Positions 57,332 through 64,000 of a stretch of DNA of 64,000 nucleotides are shown piece after piece. Below the pieces are notes generated by a model that saw nothing but the letters and a program-made list of their open reading frames with translations, ran no database searches and was not told where the DNA came from. A program made the position numbers and the translations under genes. The stretch comes from Gemmatimonadota bacterium. GTDB taxonomy: Bacteria > Gemmatimonadota > Gemmatimonadetes > Gemmatimonadales > Gemmatimonadaceae. Position 1 is the first letter of the stretch. Each line of letters opens with the position of its first letter. The stretch covers positions 91,274-155,273 of the forward strand of contig JAJTGR010000002.1 of assembly GCA_021299375.1 (NCBI GenBank), read 5' to 3'.

Positions 57332-57709
57332 ATGACGCACTACGAACAGCTCGGCGGCGACGCCGGGATCCGCACCCTGGTCGATCGCTTCTACGATCTC
57401 ATGGACACCGCGCCGGAGGCCGCCAACGTGCGCGCGCTCCACGCCACCAGCCTCAAGGTGTCCCGTGAGAAGCTGTACCTGTTCCTGACCGGATGGACGG
57501 GTGGGCCGCCGATGTACGTGGAGAAGTACGGCCACCCGCGGCTACGCATGCGCCACTTCCCGTTCGCCATTGGCGCCCGCGAGCGCGACGAGTGGCTCTG
57601 GTGCATGGACCGCGCCCTTGCCGAACACGAGGCGCCAGACGAGCTCAAGACGTTTCTGCGCGAACGACTGCACCAGCTGGCCGACCACATGCGCAATCAG
57701 GACGGCTGA
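57332..57709 (+). CDS. Truncated haemoglobin, group II (HbO-like)
   Basis: This 125-residue globin starts MTHYEQLGGDAGIRTLVDRF. It has YDLMDTAPEAANVRALHAT, KLYLFLTGWTGGPPMYVEKY (group II pattern W-GGP) and HPRLRMRHFPFAIG carrying the proximal His, then DEWLWCMDRAL. Such proteins bind O2 or NO in the cytoplasm. It precedes rsmD by 3 bp on the same strand, so both are one operon; that pairing is often seen without a known reason. Confidence 0.93.
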   Translation: MTHYEQLGGDAGIRTLVDRFYDLMDTAPEAANVRALHATSLKVSREKLYLFLTGWTGGPPMYVEKYGHPRLRMRHFPFAIGARERDEWLWCMDRALAEHEAPDELKTFLRERLHQLADHMRNQDG

Positions 57710-57712
57710 GCG

Positions 57713-58240
57713 GTGCGCATCGTCGGCGGGAAGTTCGCGGGCCGCGCCCTTGCCTCCTTGAACGACTTCAAGGTGCGCCCCACCGCCGAGGCCGTGCGGG
57801 TGGCGATGATGAAACTCGTGGCCAACGACCTCGAGGGCGCGAAGGTCGTCGACCTGTTCGCCGGCACCGGCGCCATTGGGCTCGAAGCGCTGTCGCGTGG
57901 GGCCAAGTACGTGGACTTCGTGGAGTTCCGGCCCTCGAGCCTGCACACGCTCAAGGCCAACGTTGCGGCGCTCCGTGTGCAGCAACAATCGCGCATCTAC
58001 AAGAAGGACGCGCTGCCGTTCGCCGACGCGCTCCCCCCCGACCGCTACGACCTCGCCTTCGCCGACCCGCCCTACGAGTCGCGCATGCTCGACCGCCTCA
58101 TCGAACGCTGGCAGCAGGCACCATGGTCGAACGTGCTGGTGGCCGAACACGCCCGCACGCACCAGCTTCCCCGGGCGTCGCAGTTCACGATGCTGGAAGA
58201 CAGCGCCATTTCCGTCTATCGCCGTCCGTCCCCTGCCTGA
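57713..58240 (+). CDS. rsmD: 16S rRNA (guanine966-N2)-methyltransferase RsmD-like
   Basis: This 175-residue enzyme methylates G966 of 16S rRNA using SAM. The GTG start (MRIVGGKFAGRALASLND) lies 3 bp after the globin stop. Motifs are VRPTAEAVRVAMMKLV, VVDLFAGTGAIGLEALSRGA (SAM site), FVEFRPSSL and LAFADPPYESRML with catalytic DPPY. It is a little shorter than E. coli RsmD, mostly at the C-terminus. The next gene starts 1 bp after its stop. Confidence 0.9.
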   Translation: MRIVGGKFAGRALASLNDFKVRPTAEAVRVAMMKLVANDLEGAKVVDLFAGTGAIGLEALSRGAKYVDFVEFRPSSLHTLKANVAALRVQQQSRIYKKDALPFADALPPDRYDLAFADPPYESRMLDRLIERWQQAPWSNVLVAEHARTHQLPRASQFTMLEDSAISVYRRPSPA

Positions 58241-58241
58241 C

Positions 58242-60452
58242 ATGACCCCACGGTTCCGAGCCCTCCTCGTCGTGAGCGCCCTGCTCATCACGCCGGCCCT
58301 CACGGCCTCGTCGCTCCCTGCGCAACCGGCCCGCTGGGCCGAGCAGGCGGAGCGGGTGACGATCATCCGCGACCAGTGGGGCATCGCCCACGTGTATGGC
58401 ACGAACGACGCCGACGCGGTCTTCGGCATGGTGTACGCGCAGGCCGAGGACGATTTCGCCCGCGTCGAGATGAACTACATCAACGCGATGGGGCGCCTCG
58501 CCGAAGTGGAGGGCGAACGCGAGATCTGGCGCGACCTGCGCATGAAGCTCTTCATCGACACCCTGGAGCTCAAGAAGCAGTACGCCGCGAGCCCCGTCGC
58601 CATGCAGGCGCTCATGACGGGGTGGGCTGATGGCCTCAACTATTTCCTGCACACCCATCCGCAGGTAAAGCCGCGTCTCCTCACGAAGTTCGAGCCGTGG
58701 ATGGCGCTCTCGTTCAGCGAAGGCAGTATCGGGGGCGATATCGAGTCGGTGAACCTGCGCGGCCTCGAGCAGTTCTACGGCCCGCGCAGCGGGGGGGCGA
58801 CCGGTGCGTCGTCGCGTGAAGAGCCCGACGCGGCCGCATCGCCGTTCGGACAGGAGCCCGGCGGTTCGAACGGTTTCGCGGTGGCGCCGCAGAACACGGT
58901 CAACGGCCGGGCACTGCTGATGATCAACCCGCACACATCGTTCTACTTCCGCCCCGAGATCCACATGGCGAGCGAGGAGGGACTCGACGCCTACGGGGCG
59001 GTCACATGGGGGCAGTTCTTCATCTATCAGGGCTTCAACAGCCGGCTCGGTTGGATGCACACGTCGGGGGGCGGCGACGTCATCGACGAGTACCTCGAGA
59101 CGGTCACCCCGAAGGGCAAGGGCTTCACCTACCGGTACGGCACTGGCACGCGCCCCGTGGTCGCGAAGACCATTCGCCTGCCGTACAAGACGGCCACCGG
59201 CATGGCCGTACGCGTGGTGACCGCGTACTTCACGCACCACGGCCCGATCATCCGCGCGCAGGACGGTGCATGGGTGGCGGTGCGCATGATGAACAACCCG
59301 CTCGAGGCCATCCAGCAGAGCTACGGCCGCACGAAGGCGAGGAACTTCGACGAGTTCAAGCAGGTCATGACGCTGCGCACCAATTCGTCGAACAATACCG
59401 TGTATGCCGATGCTGACGGCGTGATTGCCTACTTCCACGGCAACTTCATCCCGAAGCGCAATCCGGCCATCGACTTCACGAAGCCCGTGGACGGCAGCGA
59501 TCCGGCCACCGAGTGGCAGGGGCTGCACACTCTCGACGAGATGATCCTGCTCAAGAACCCGGCCAACGGCTGGCTGATGAACACCAACAACTGGCCGTTC
59601 ACCGCGGCCGGCGCCAACAGCCCCAAGATCGGGGACTGGCCGGTGTACATGTCGGCGCAGCGTACCGACAACGCGCGCGGCGTGCACGCGGTGCGCGTGC
59701 TCGAGAACCGCAAGGACTTCACGCTCGAGGGGCTGATCGGCGCGGCATACGACAGCTACCTGCCGGCGATGGAGCAGCTCATTCCGCCCGTCATCTCGGC
59801 GTATGGCGCGCTGCCGGCCGGCGATTCGCTCAAGGCGAAGCTGGCGGTGCAGGTGCGCACCCTGCAGAACTGGGACTATCGCTTCGGCGTGGCGTCGGTG
59901 GCCATGACGCTGGCGAACGCCTACGGCGAAGATGTGTCGCAGGCCGCGGCCGGCGCGGCGCGCGCGGCCAACCTGCCGGTGTTCGACTACGTGCAGACGC
60001 AGGCGCCGGCGGCCATGGTGCTGGGCGCCCTGGCGCGGGCCAGTGACCGGCTCACGCGCGACTTCGGGTCGTGGCAGATGCCGTGGGGTGACGTGAACCG
60101 CTTCCAGCGCCTGAGCGGCGCCATCGATGCCGGCTTCAACGACAGCAAGCCCAGCCTGCCGGTGGCGTTCGCATCGGCCAACTGGGGCTCGCTCGCGGCC
60201 TACGGGCAGACGGGCGTACGCACCACCAAGAAGTACTACGGCAACCGCGGCAACAGCTTCGTGGCGGCGGTGGAGTTCGGCCCCCGGGTGCGCGCCAAGA
60301 GTGTGCTGGCCGGCGGCGTGAATGCCGACCCGGACTCGCCGTATTTCTTCAATCAGGGCGAGCGCTACGCGACGGGGAATTTCAAGGACGTGAATTTCTA
60401 CCGCGCCGACGTCGAGCAGCACGCGACGCGCACCTACCACCCCGGGAAGTGA
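58242..60452 (+). CDS. Penicillin acylase-family Ntn hydrolase (acylase)
   Basis: This 736-residue precursor starts MTPRFRALLVVSALLITP with a signal peptide ending near SLPAQ. The alpha chain has VTIIRDQWGIAHVYGTNDAD and YAQAEDDFARVEMNYINAMG. The autocleavage nucleophile is Ser209 in EPGGSNGFAVAPQ, which becomes the N-terminus of the beta chain. The beta chain has INPHTSFYFRPEIHMASEEG, FTHHGPIIRAQDG and LRTNSSNNTVYADADGVI. Such enzymes hydrolyse amide bonds of N-acyl amino acids, acyl-homoserine lactones or beta-lactams in the periplasm. It overlaps the pantothenate kinase by 4 bases. Confidence 0.93.
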   Translation: MTPRFRALLVVSALLITPALTASSLPAQPARWAEQAERVTIIRDQWGIAHVYGTNDADAVFGMVYAQAEDDFARVEMNYINAMGRLAEVEGEREIWRDLRMKLFIDTLELKKQYAASPVAMQALMTGWADGLNYFLHTHPQVKPRLLTKFEPWMALSFSEGSIGGDIESVNLRGLEQFYGPRSGGATGASSREEPDAAASPFGQEPGGSNGFAVAPQNTVNGRALLMINPHTSFYFRPEIHMASEEGLDAYGAVTWGQFFIYQGFNSRLGWMHTSGGGDVIDEYLETVTPKGKGFTYRYGTGTRPVVAKTIRLPYKTATGMAVRVVTAYFTHHGPIIRAQDGAWVAVRMMNNPLEAIQQSYGRTKARNFDEFKQVMTLRTNSSNNTVYADADGVIAYFHGNFIPKRNPAIDFTKPVDGSDPATEWQGLHTLDEMILLKNPANGWLMNTNNWPFTAAGANSPKIGDWPVYMSAQRTDNARGVHAVRVLENRKDFTLEGLIGAAYDSYLPAMEQLIPPVISAYGALPAGDSLKAKLAVQVRTLQNWDYRFGVASVAMTLANAYGEDVSQAAAGAARAANLPVFDYVQTQAPAAMVLGALARASDRLTRDFGSWQMPWGDVNRFQRLSGAIDAGFNDSKPSLPVAFASANWGSLAAYGQTGVRTTKKYYGNRGNSFVAAVEFGPRVRAKSVLAGGVNADPDSPYFFNQGERYATGNFKDVNFYRADVEQHATRTYHPGK

Positions 60453-61303
60453 GCGTCCCCCTGCCATCCCCTCTGCCTCCCGAAGCGGCCATCGACTTCG
60501 GGGCCAGCAATACCGACGTCGTGGTACGCGACGCTGGCGGTACGCGACACTGGCGCCTGCCCACCGAGGGGCAACCCGATGACGCACGGGTGCGCCAGGT
60601 ACTGGCAGCAGGTGGCCTCGCGCCCGCTGATGTGGCGTGGATCGCGATCACCGGCGGCAATCGCAGCTTGCTCTCGCCCGTCATTGACGATCGCCCCGTG
60701 CATCGCATCGACGAGGTGCAGGCGATCGGCCGTGGCGGCCTCGTGCTGTCCGGCCTCGAGGCCGCCGTGGTGACGAGCGCCGGCTCCGGCACCGCGGTGG
60801 TGGCGGCGCGACCGGAGGGTTCGACGCACGTCACCGGTACGGGAGTGGGGGGAGGGACGCTCGTCGGGTTGTCGCGTCTCCTGCTGGGCACCATAGACCC
60901 GCGGGAGATCGATGCCCTCGCACGCGAAGGGAAGGACACCGCGCACAACCTCACCATCGGCGAGATCCTCGGGCAGGCCATCGGTTCGCTGCCTCCGGAA
61001 ACCACGGCGGTGAACTTCGGCCGCGTGGCACGTCACCCGGTGGTCGCGTCGCGCGAGGACACCGCGGCGGCGCTCGTGAACATGGTGGGGCAGGTCATCG
61101 CCGTCATCGCCATCAATGCGGCGCGTGCCCAGCAACTCGAGCACGCGGTGATCGTCGGGCATCTCACCGACCTGCCCAGCATCCGTCGTACGCTGGGGCT
61201 GGTGGCCCAGTTCTACGGGGCCAGCCTTCGCATACCCGAGCAGGGCGGATCGGCCACGGCGCTGGGCGCCCTGCTGGTGGCGGCGGCGGCGCAGCCGCGC
61301 TGA
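60449..61303 (+). CDS. Type II pantothenate kinase-like protein
   Basis: This 284-residue protein starts at a GTG (GTGA overlap). The ASKHA fold of type II PanK is visible: EAAIDFGASNTDVVVRD (phosphate 1), VHRIDEVQAIGRGGL (catalytic Glu), THVTGTGVGGGTLVGLSRLL (Gly-rich adenosine loop) and ALVNMVGQVIAVIAINAARA. It would phosphorylate pantothenate at the first step of CoA synthesis, insensitive to CoA feedback as known for the type II class. The operon with an acylase is unusual. The last part (GGSATALGALLVAAAA) fits the family end. Confidence 0.85.
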   Translation: MSVPLPSPLPPEAAIDFGASNTDVVVRDAGGTRHWRLPTEGQPDDARVRQVLAAGGLAPADVAWIAITGGNRSLLSPVIDDRPVHRIDEVQAIGRGGLVLSGLEAAVVTSAGSGTAVVAARPEGSTHVTGTGVGGGTLVGLSRLLLGTIDPREIDALAREGKDTAHNLTIGEILGQAIGSLPPETTAVNFGRVARHPVVASREDTAAALVNMVGQVIAVIAINAARAQQLEHAVIVGHLTDLPSIRRTLGLVAQFYGASLRIPEQGGSATALGALLVAAAAQPR

Positions 61304-61336
61304 CGCATGCATCGTGGCGGTTGTGCAGGTTCCCTG

Positions 61337-61490
61337 GTGTCGGGTGGAACCGATCACGCAACGGCTGTTCAGCTCTGCTGTGCTGGGTGGGACCGATCAC
61401 TGTAGAGGCTGTTCAGCTCTTCCGTGCTGGGTGAAACCGATCACGCAACGGCTGTTCAGCTCTTCTGTGTCGGGTGGAACCGATCACGCA
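61337..61490. repeat. 43-44 bp tandem repeat, about 3.5 units
   Basis: Units begin GTG(T/C)(C/T)GGGTGGAACCGATCAC and continue GCAACGGCTGTTCAGCTCT. The shared word ACCGATCAC recurs at 61349, 61392, 61436 and 61479. There are no unique spacers, so it is not a CRISPR array. It lies just after the pantothenate kinase stop. Confidence 0.85.
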
Positions 61491-61609
61491 GAGGCATGGA
61501 GGCAAAGAGGCAACGACATCGAGGGAACGGCGTAGTGCCAATGCTTGAATGAAAAGGGCGCCAAATTTGCGATGTCGTTGCCTCCTCGTCTCCTTGCCTC
61601 TGCGTGATC
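61482..61609. repeat. Inverted-repeat element, about 128 bp with 40-bp arms
   Basis: The left arm (61482-61521, GATCACGCAGAGGCA ... GAGGCAACGACATCG) is an imperfect inverted copy of 61570-61609. The central 48 bp are AT-richer than the surroundings (GAAAAGGGCGCCAAATTTGC). It follows the tandem repeat and is followed by short GGTGATCGGTTG direct repeats (61616-61645). MITE-like and non-coding. Confidence 0.8.
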
Positions 61610-61668
61610 AGTAGTGGTGATCGGTTGCGGTGATCGGTTGTGGTGGTCAGCGTTCGTGATCCGTCGTC

Positions 61669-62076
61669 TCAAGTCTGCGGGCCGCACAGCGTCTTGAGCG
61701 CCAGCGCCGTCACCGACCCGGGCACCGGCGCCGCGAAGCCGGGAATGCCCACGATCTTCTCGCTGGCGACCTTCGTGAGCTTCGCGTCGCTGTAGTAGCG
61801 GTTCTCCTTCACCGCGGCGGTGCCGGCCTTGCAGCGCACCGTGACCAGCGTGCGCGAGCCGTACCACTCGCCGCCCGGCGCCTTGGCCGGCTTGAGGAAG
61901 GTGGTCCGCAACGATGCGGTGATCTCGTCACCGGCGCGCTTGACCGACTTGGGCTCAAGGAACACCGGGTTGCCCCCCGAGATGGTGCCGATAGGCTGGG
62001 GGCTCGTCGGGGACTGCGCGTGCGTCGCCGACCACGCCGCGAAGGCGAGGAGAAGTCCAGGGAGTCGCATGGCCAT
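61669..62076 (-). CDS. Secreted small protein, surface-adhesin E-like
   Basis: This 135-residue protein starts at MAMRLPGLLLAFAAWSATHA, a signal peptide. The mature part is one compact beta domain: PVFLEPKSVKRAGDEITASL, SRTLVTVRCKAGTAAVKENR, YYSDAKLTKVASEKIVGIPG, PGSVTALALKTLC. The order of strands and the two Cys resemble the adhesin protein E-like family (weak). The function is unknown. It is divergent from the methyltransferase (81 bp) and ends 60 bp from the repeat cluster. Confidence 0.72.
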   Translation of the reverse strand: MAMRLPGLLLAFAAWSATHAQSPTSPQPIGTISGGNPVFLEPKSVKRAGDEITASLRTTFLKPAKAPGGEWYGSRTLVTVRCKAGTAAVKENRYYSDAKLTKVASEKIVGIPGFAAPVPGSVTALALKTLCGPQT

Positions 62077-62157
62077 CCGTGACGTCGACTGTTGATGGAG
62101 GCGGGTGCAGGTGGTACGCTCAGGCATTCTTCGAAAGCTATCGCGCTCTCTTTCGGA

Positions 62158-63675
62158 ATGCCTGTGATCCCTCTTCGATTCAGCACCGATGCCGACTTCG
62201 GCGCCGTGCGCGCCCTGCTCGCCGCTCACGACTTCACCGACAGCGGGCTGTGTGCACGAATGGGTGTGGCCAGCATCTACGATGTACAGATCCGTGGGGC
62301 CGCGCACACGGTGGCCACATCCGCCGACGGACTCGATGTGCTGCGGCAGCTGTTCATCGACTGCGCCCCCGTCGAGGACGCCGTGGCCGTGGCACACCTC
62401 GGCACCGATGGCGTCGCGCTGCTCGCTCGGCTCGGGCTGCTCATTCACGACGGCGGCACGATGCGGGCGACCATGCTGCTCTATCCCAACGGCTCGCTGT
62501 ATCTCGTCTCCGACCTGCTGCCGGGCGCCGCGCCCGCTGGTGACGGGGCTGGCGCTGACGCGGTGTACCCGGCGCTCACCAGCTCCGTGCGCGTGTTCCT
62601 GTCGACGCTACCGCATGGCGATGGCGCCCGGTATCTCGAACTGTGCTCTGGCACGGGCGTGGCTGCGCTGCTCGCCGCGCAGCAGGGGGCGGCGCGCGCG
62701 GTCGCGGTGGACATCACCGAGCGCTCCACGCGCGTCGCCGAGTTCAACGCCCGGCTCAACGCCGTGGCGCTCGACGCGCGGCAGGGCGATCTCTACGATC
62801 CGGTGGCTGGCGAGCAGTTCGATTGCATCGTGGCGCACCCGCCGTACGTGCCGGCCGCAGCGCAGCAGTTCATCTTCCGTGACGGCGGCGCCGACGGTGA
62901 GCAGATCTCCCGCGCCATCGTGGCGCGCGCCCCCGAGTTCCTCGCCGTGGGCGGCATCCTGCACGTGACCTGTCTCGTCACCGCCCGCCGCAATGCGCCA
63001 CCGCGGCAGCGCGTGCGGGAGATGCTGGGCGACGCCGCCGACGCGTTCGACGTTGCACTGCTGGAGAACGGCGTCAGCGACCAGTACGCGCACTTCGTGA
63101 AGCAGCTCGTCGCGGCGTCGCCGGAGGAGGTGCCCGGCATGCTCTCGCAGCTGCGCCTGTTCAACAGCCTGCAGGTCGAGCGGGTGGAACTCGTCACGAT
63201 CGTGGCGCGACGCCACGGGGAAGCGCGTCCGGGTTTCGCCGTGGCGACGCCCCGCAACGCCGACACCCGGTGGCCCGAGGTGGCGTGGCTGCTGCAGATG
63301 CACGCGTTCCTGATGCTGGGCGACCGCGCGCTCGACCGCCTGCTCGAGGCCCGGCCCCGTCTCTCTCCGCACGTGCAGCTCGACCTGTCGTACCGCTTCG
63401 TTCCTGCGGACGACGAGCGCTGGGTGCCGTCCGGCGGGATGCTGACCGTACCGTATCCGCTGGTCAGCAAGGTCTCGGTGGACGCCGGCGACGCGGCCTT
63501 CTTCGCCTCCTGTGACGGCTCGCGCACCTTCGCCCAGATCATGGCCCAGCTGCAGGCGGAGGGAAAGCTGCCGGCCGACCTCGCACCGCGGTCGTACATG
63601 ACGCCGCTCGCGTCGCTGGTGGCGCTGGGCGTGCTGGAAACCGACCTCCTGCCGTTCCCGCGCCGGTCGGCGTAA
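62158..63675 (+). CDS. PrmC/HemK-type N-methyltransferase-like protein
   Basis: This 505-residue protein starts at MPVIPLRFSTDADFGAVRA. Residues 1-135 are an N-terminal domain (VRALLAAHDFTDSGLCARMG; LGTDGVALLARLGLLIHDGG). The SAM domain has YLELCSGTGVAALLAAQQGA, AVAVDITERSTRVAEFNARL, and FDCIVAHPPYVPAAAQQF with the (N/H)PPY motif used to methylate Gln, Asn or nucleobases. A C-terminal extension of about 200 residues (LLQMHAFLMLGDRALDRLLE; CDGSRTFAQIMAQLQAEGK) is winged-helix-like. Its substrate is open; release factor methylation is not assured. Confidence 0.83.
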   Translation: MPVIPLRFSTDADFGAVRALLAAHDFTDSGLCARMGVASIYDVQIRGAAHTVATSADGLDVLRQLFIDCAPVEDAVAVAHLGTDGVALLARLGLLIHDGGTMRATMLLYPNGSLYLVSDLLPGAAPAGDGAGADAVYPALTSSVRVFLSTLPHGDGARYLELCSGTGVAALLAAQQGAARAVAVDITERSTRVAEFNARLNAVALDARQGDLYDPVAGEQFDCIVAHPPYVPAAAQQFIFRDGGADGEQISRAIVARAPEFLAVGGILHVTCLVTARRNAPPRQRVREMLGDAADAFDVALLENGVSDQYAHFVKQLVAASPEEVPGMLSQLRLFNSLQVERVELVTIVARRHGEARPGFAVATPRNADTRWPEVAWLLQMHAFLMLGDRALDRLLEARPRLSPHVQLDLSYRFVPADDERWVPSGGMLTVPYPLVSKVSVDAGDAAFFASCDGSRTFAQIMAQLQAEGKLPADLAPRSYMTPLASLVALGVLETDLLPFPRRSA

Positions 63676-63703
63676 CCGGCCCGCGCGGGAGCGGCGACCG
63701 CCC

Positions 63704-64000
63704 TCAGGGAATGCTCGGTGGCATCATGCCCTGATCCATCGCTGCCGTCTCGCGCGGCGCGATGCGCCCCAGGCGGTCGTTGAGCAGCAGCAGCAGGGTA
63801 AACGCGATGCCCCACTGCAGCAGGATCGTGCCGATATTCTCGATGCCGAACGGATCGAGCGCGCCGGGGCCGCGCACCTGCCACATCCACCAGCCCATGA
63901 GCACGATCGCCTCGATCGGCACGATGAAACGCAGGCAGACGTCGAACCAGGCGCCGATGCGGATGTTGGAGTACTGGTGATTGAGCTGTTCCTCGCGGAA
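63704..64000 (-). CDS. NSS-family sodium-dependent transporter, C-terminal part
   Basis: This is the last 98 residues of a gene that continues beyond the window. The frame is open to the edge and reads FREEQLNHQYSNIRIGAWFD, VCLRFIVPIEAIVLMGWWMW (TM), then a loop GALDPFGIENIGTILLQW and IAFTLLLLLNDRL (last TM), ending AAMDQGMMPPSIP. This is the typical end of neurotransmitter:sodium symporters (LeuT-like). It probably imports an amino acid or amine. Confidence 0.82.
   Translation of the reverse strand, partial: FREEQLNHQYSNIRIGAWFDVCLRFIVPIEAIVLMGWWMWQVRGPGALDPFGIENIGTILLQWGIAFTLLLLLNDRLGRIAPRETAAMDQGMMPPSIP

Noticed and set aside
61337..61490. Possible CRISPR array
   Set aside because: The 43-44 bp units are contiguous repeats without distinct spacers and no cas genes are in the window.

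Overview
The DNA is very GC-rich (it looks close to 70 percent; not computed) and comes from a Gram-negative bacterium. It encodes a TonB-dependent receptor, lipoproteins, a PEP-CTERM protein and a periplasmic penicillin-acylase-like enzyme. The mix of a tricorn-type protease with TolB-like propellers, a Ser/Thr kinase fused to a repeat-rich C-terminus, a RuBisCO-like protein and many short secreted orphans fits Gemmatimonadota (Gemmatimonas-like). That assignment is inference from gene style; no rRNA or tRNA was seen.

Left part (1-30 kb): a truncated TonB receptor, an OmpR-type two-component pair, a secreted PGRP/amidase-fold protein, an aldo/keto reductase, a frameshifted LuxR-type regulator beside a gene-poor stretch, a serine hydrolase/esterase pair, a YjbQ + RuBisCO-like protein pair, a chemotaxis receptor, phosphatidylserine decarboxylase, a membrane-anchored HTH regulator, NUDIX, alcohol dehydrogenase, infA, a cold-shock gene and a 1072-residue tricorn-like protease. 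Two related inverted-repeat elements (22.5 and 24.0 kb) flank the membrane HTH gene and the gene before it.

Middle (30-40 kb): a compact + strand run with 4-base stop/start overlaps (DUF1697, HAD phosphatase, DUF3179, lipoprotein), then a HhH-GPD-like protein overlapping an FAD oxidoreductase, a cardiolipin synthase-like phospholipase D and a PEP-CTERM protein followed by a perfect 21-bp hairpin.

Centrepiece (40.2-55.6 kb): a candidate signalling and proteolysis locus. On the + strand lie a transmembrane Ser/Thr kinase, a 60-residue protein built from a repeated DPLPKPVEAIDR unit, a caspase-family (C14) protease, a CHAT protease with a TIR/DUF4062-like C-terminus and, overlapping it by 4 bases, a 1355-residue nSTAND1-type NTPase with a membrane segment and a WD40-like propeller. 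Facing it on the - strand are a second CHAT protease carrying 32 consecutive glutamines and an alpha/beta hydrolase. Three clan CD proteases, a STAND sensor and a kinase together suggest a regulated-proteolysis or conflict (abortive infection/programmed death-like) system. No such function is demonstrated here.

Right part (56-64 kb): lipoproteins, a group II truncated haemoglobin beside rsmD, a penicillin acylase-family Ntn hydrolase overlapping a type II pantothenate kinase, a repeat cluster at 61.3-61.6 kb, a PrmC-like methyltransferase and the C-terminus of an NSS-family sodium symporter.
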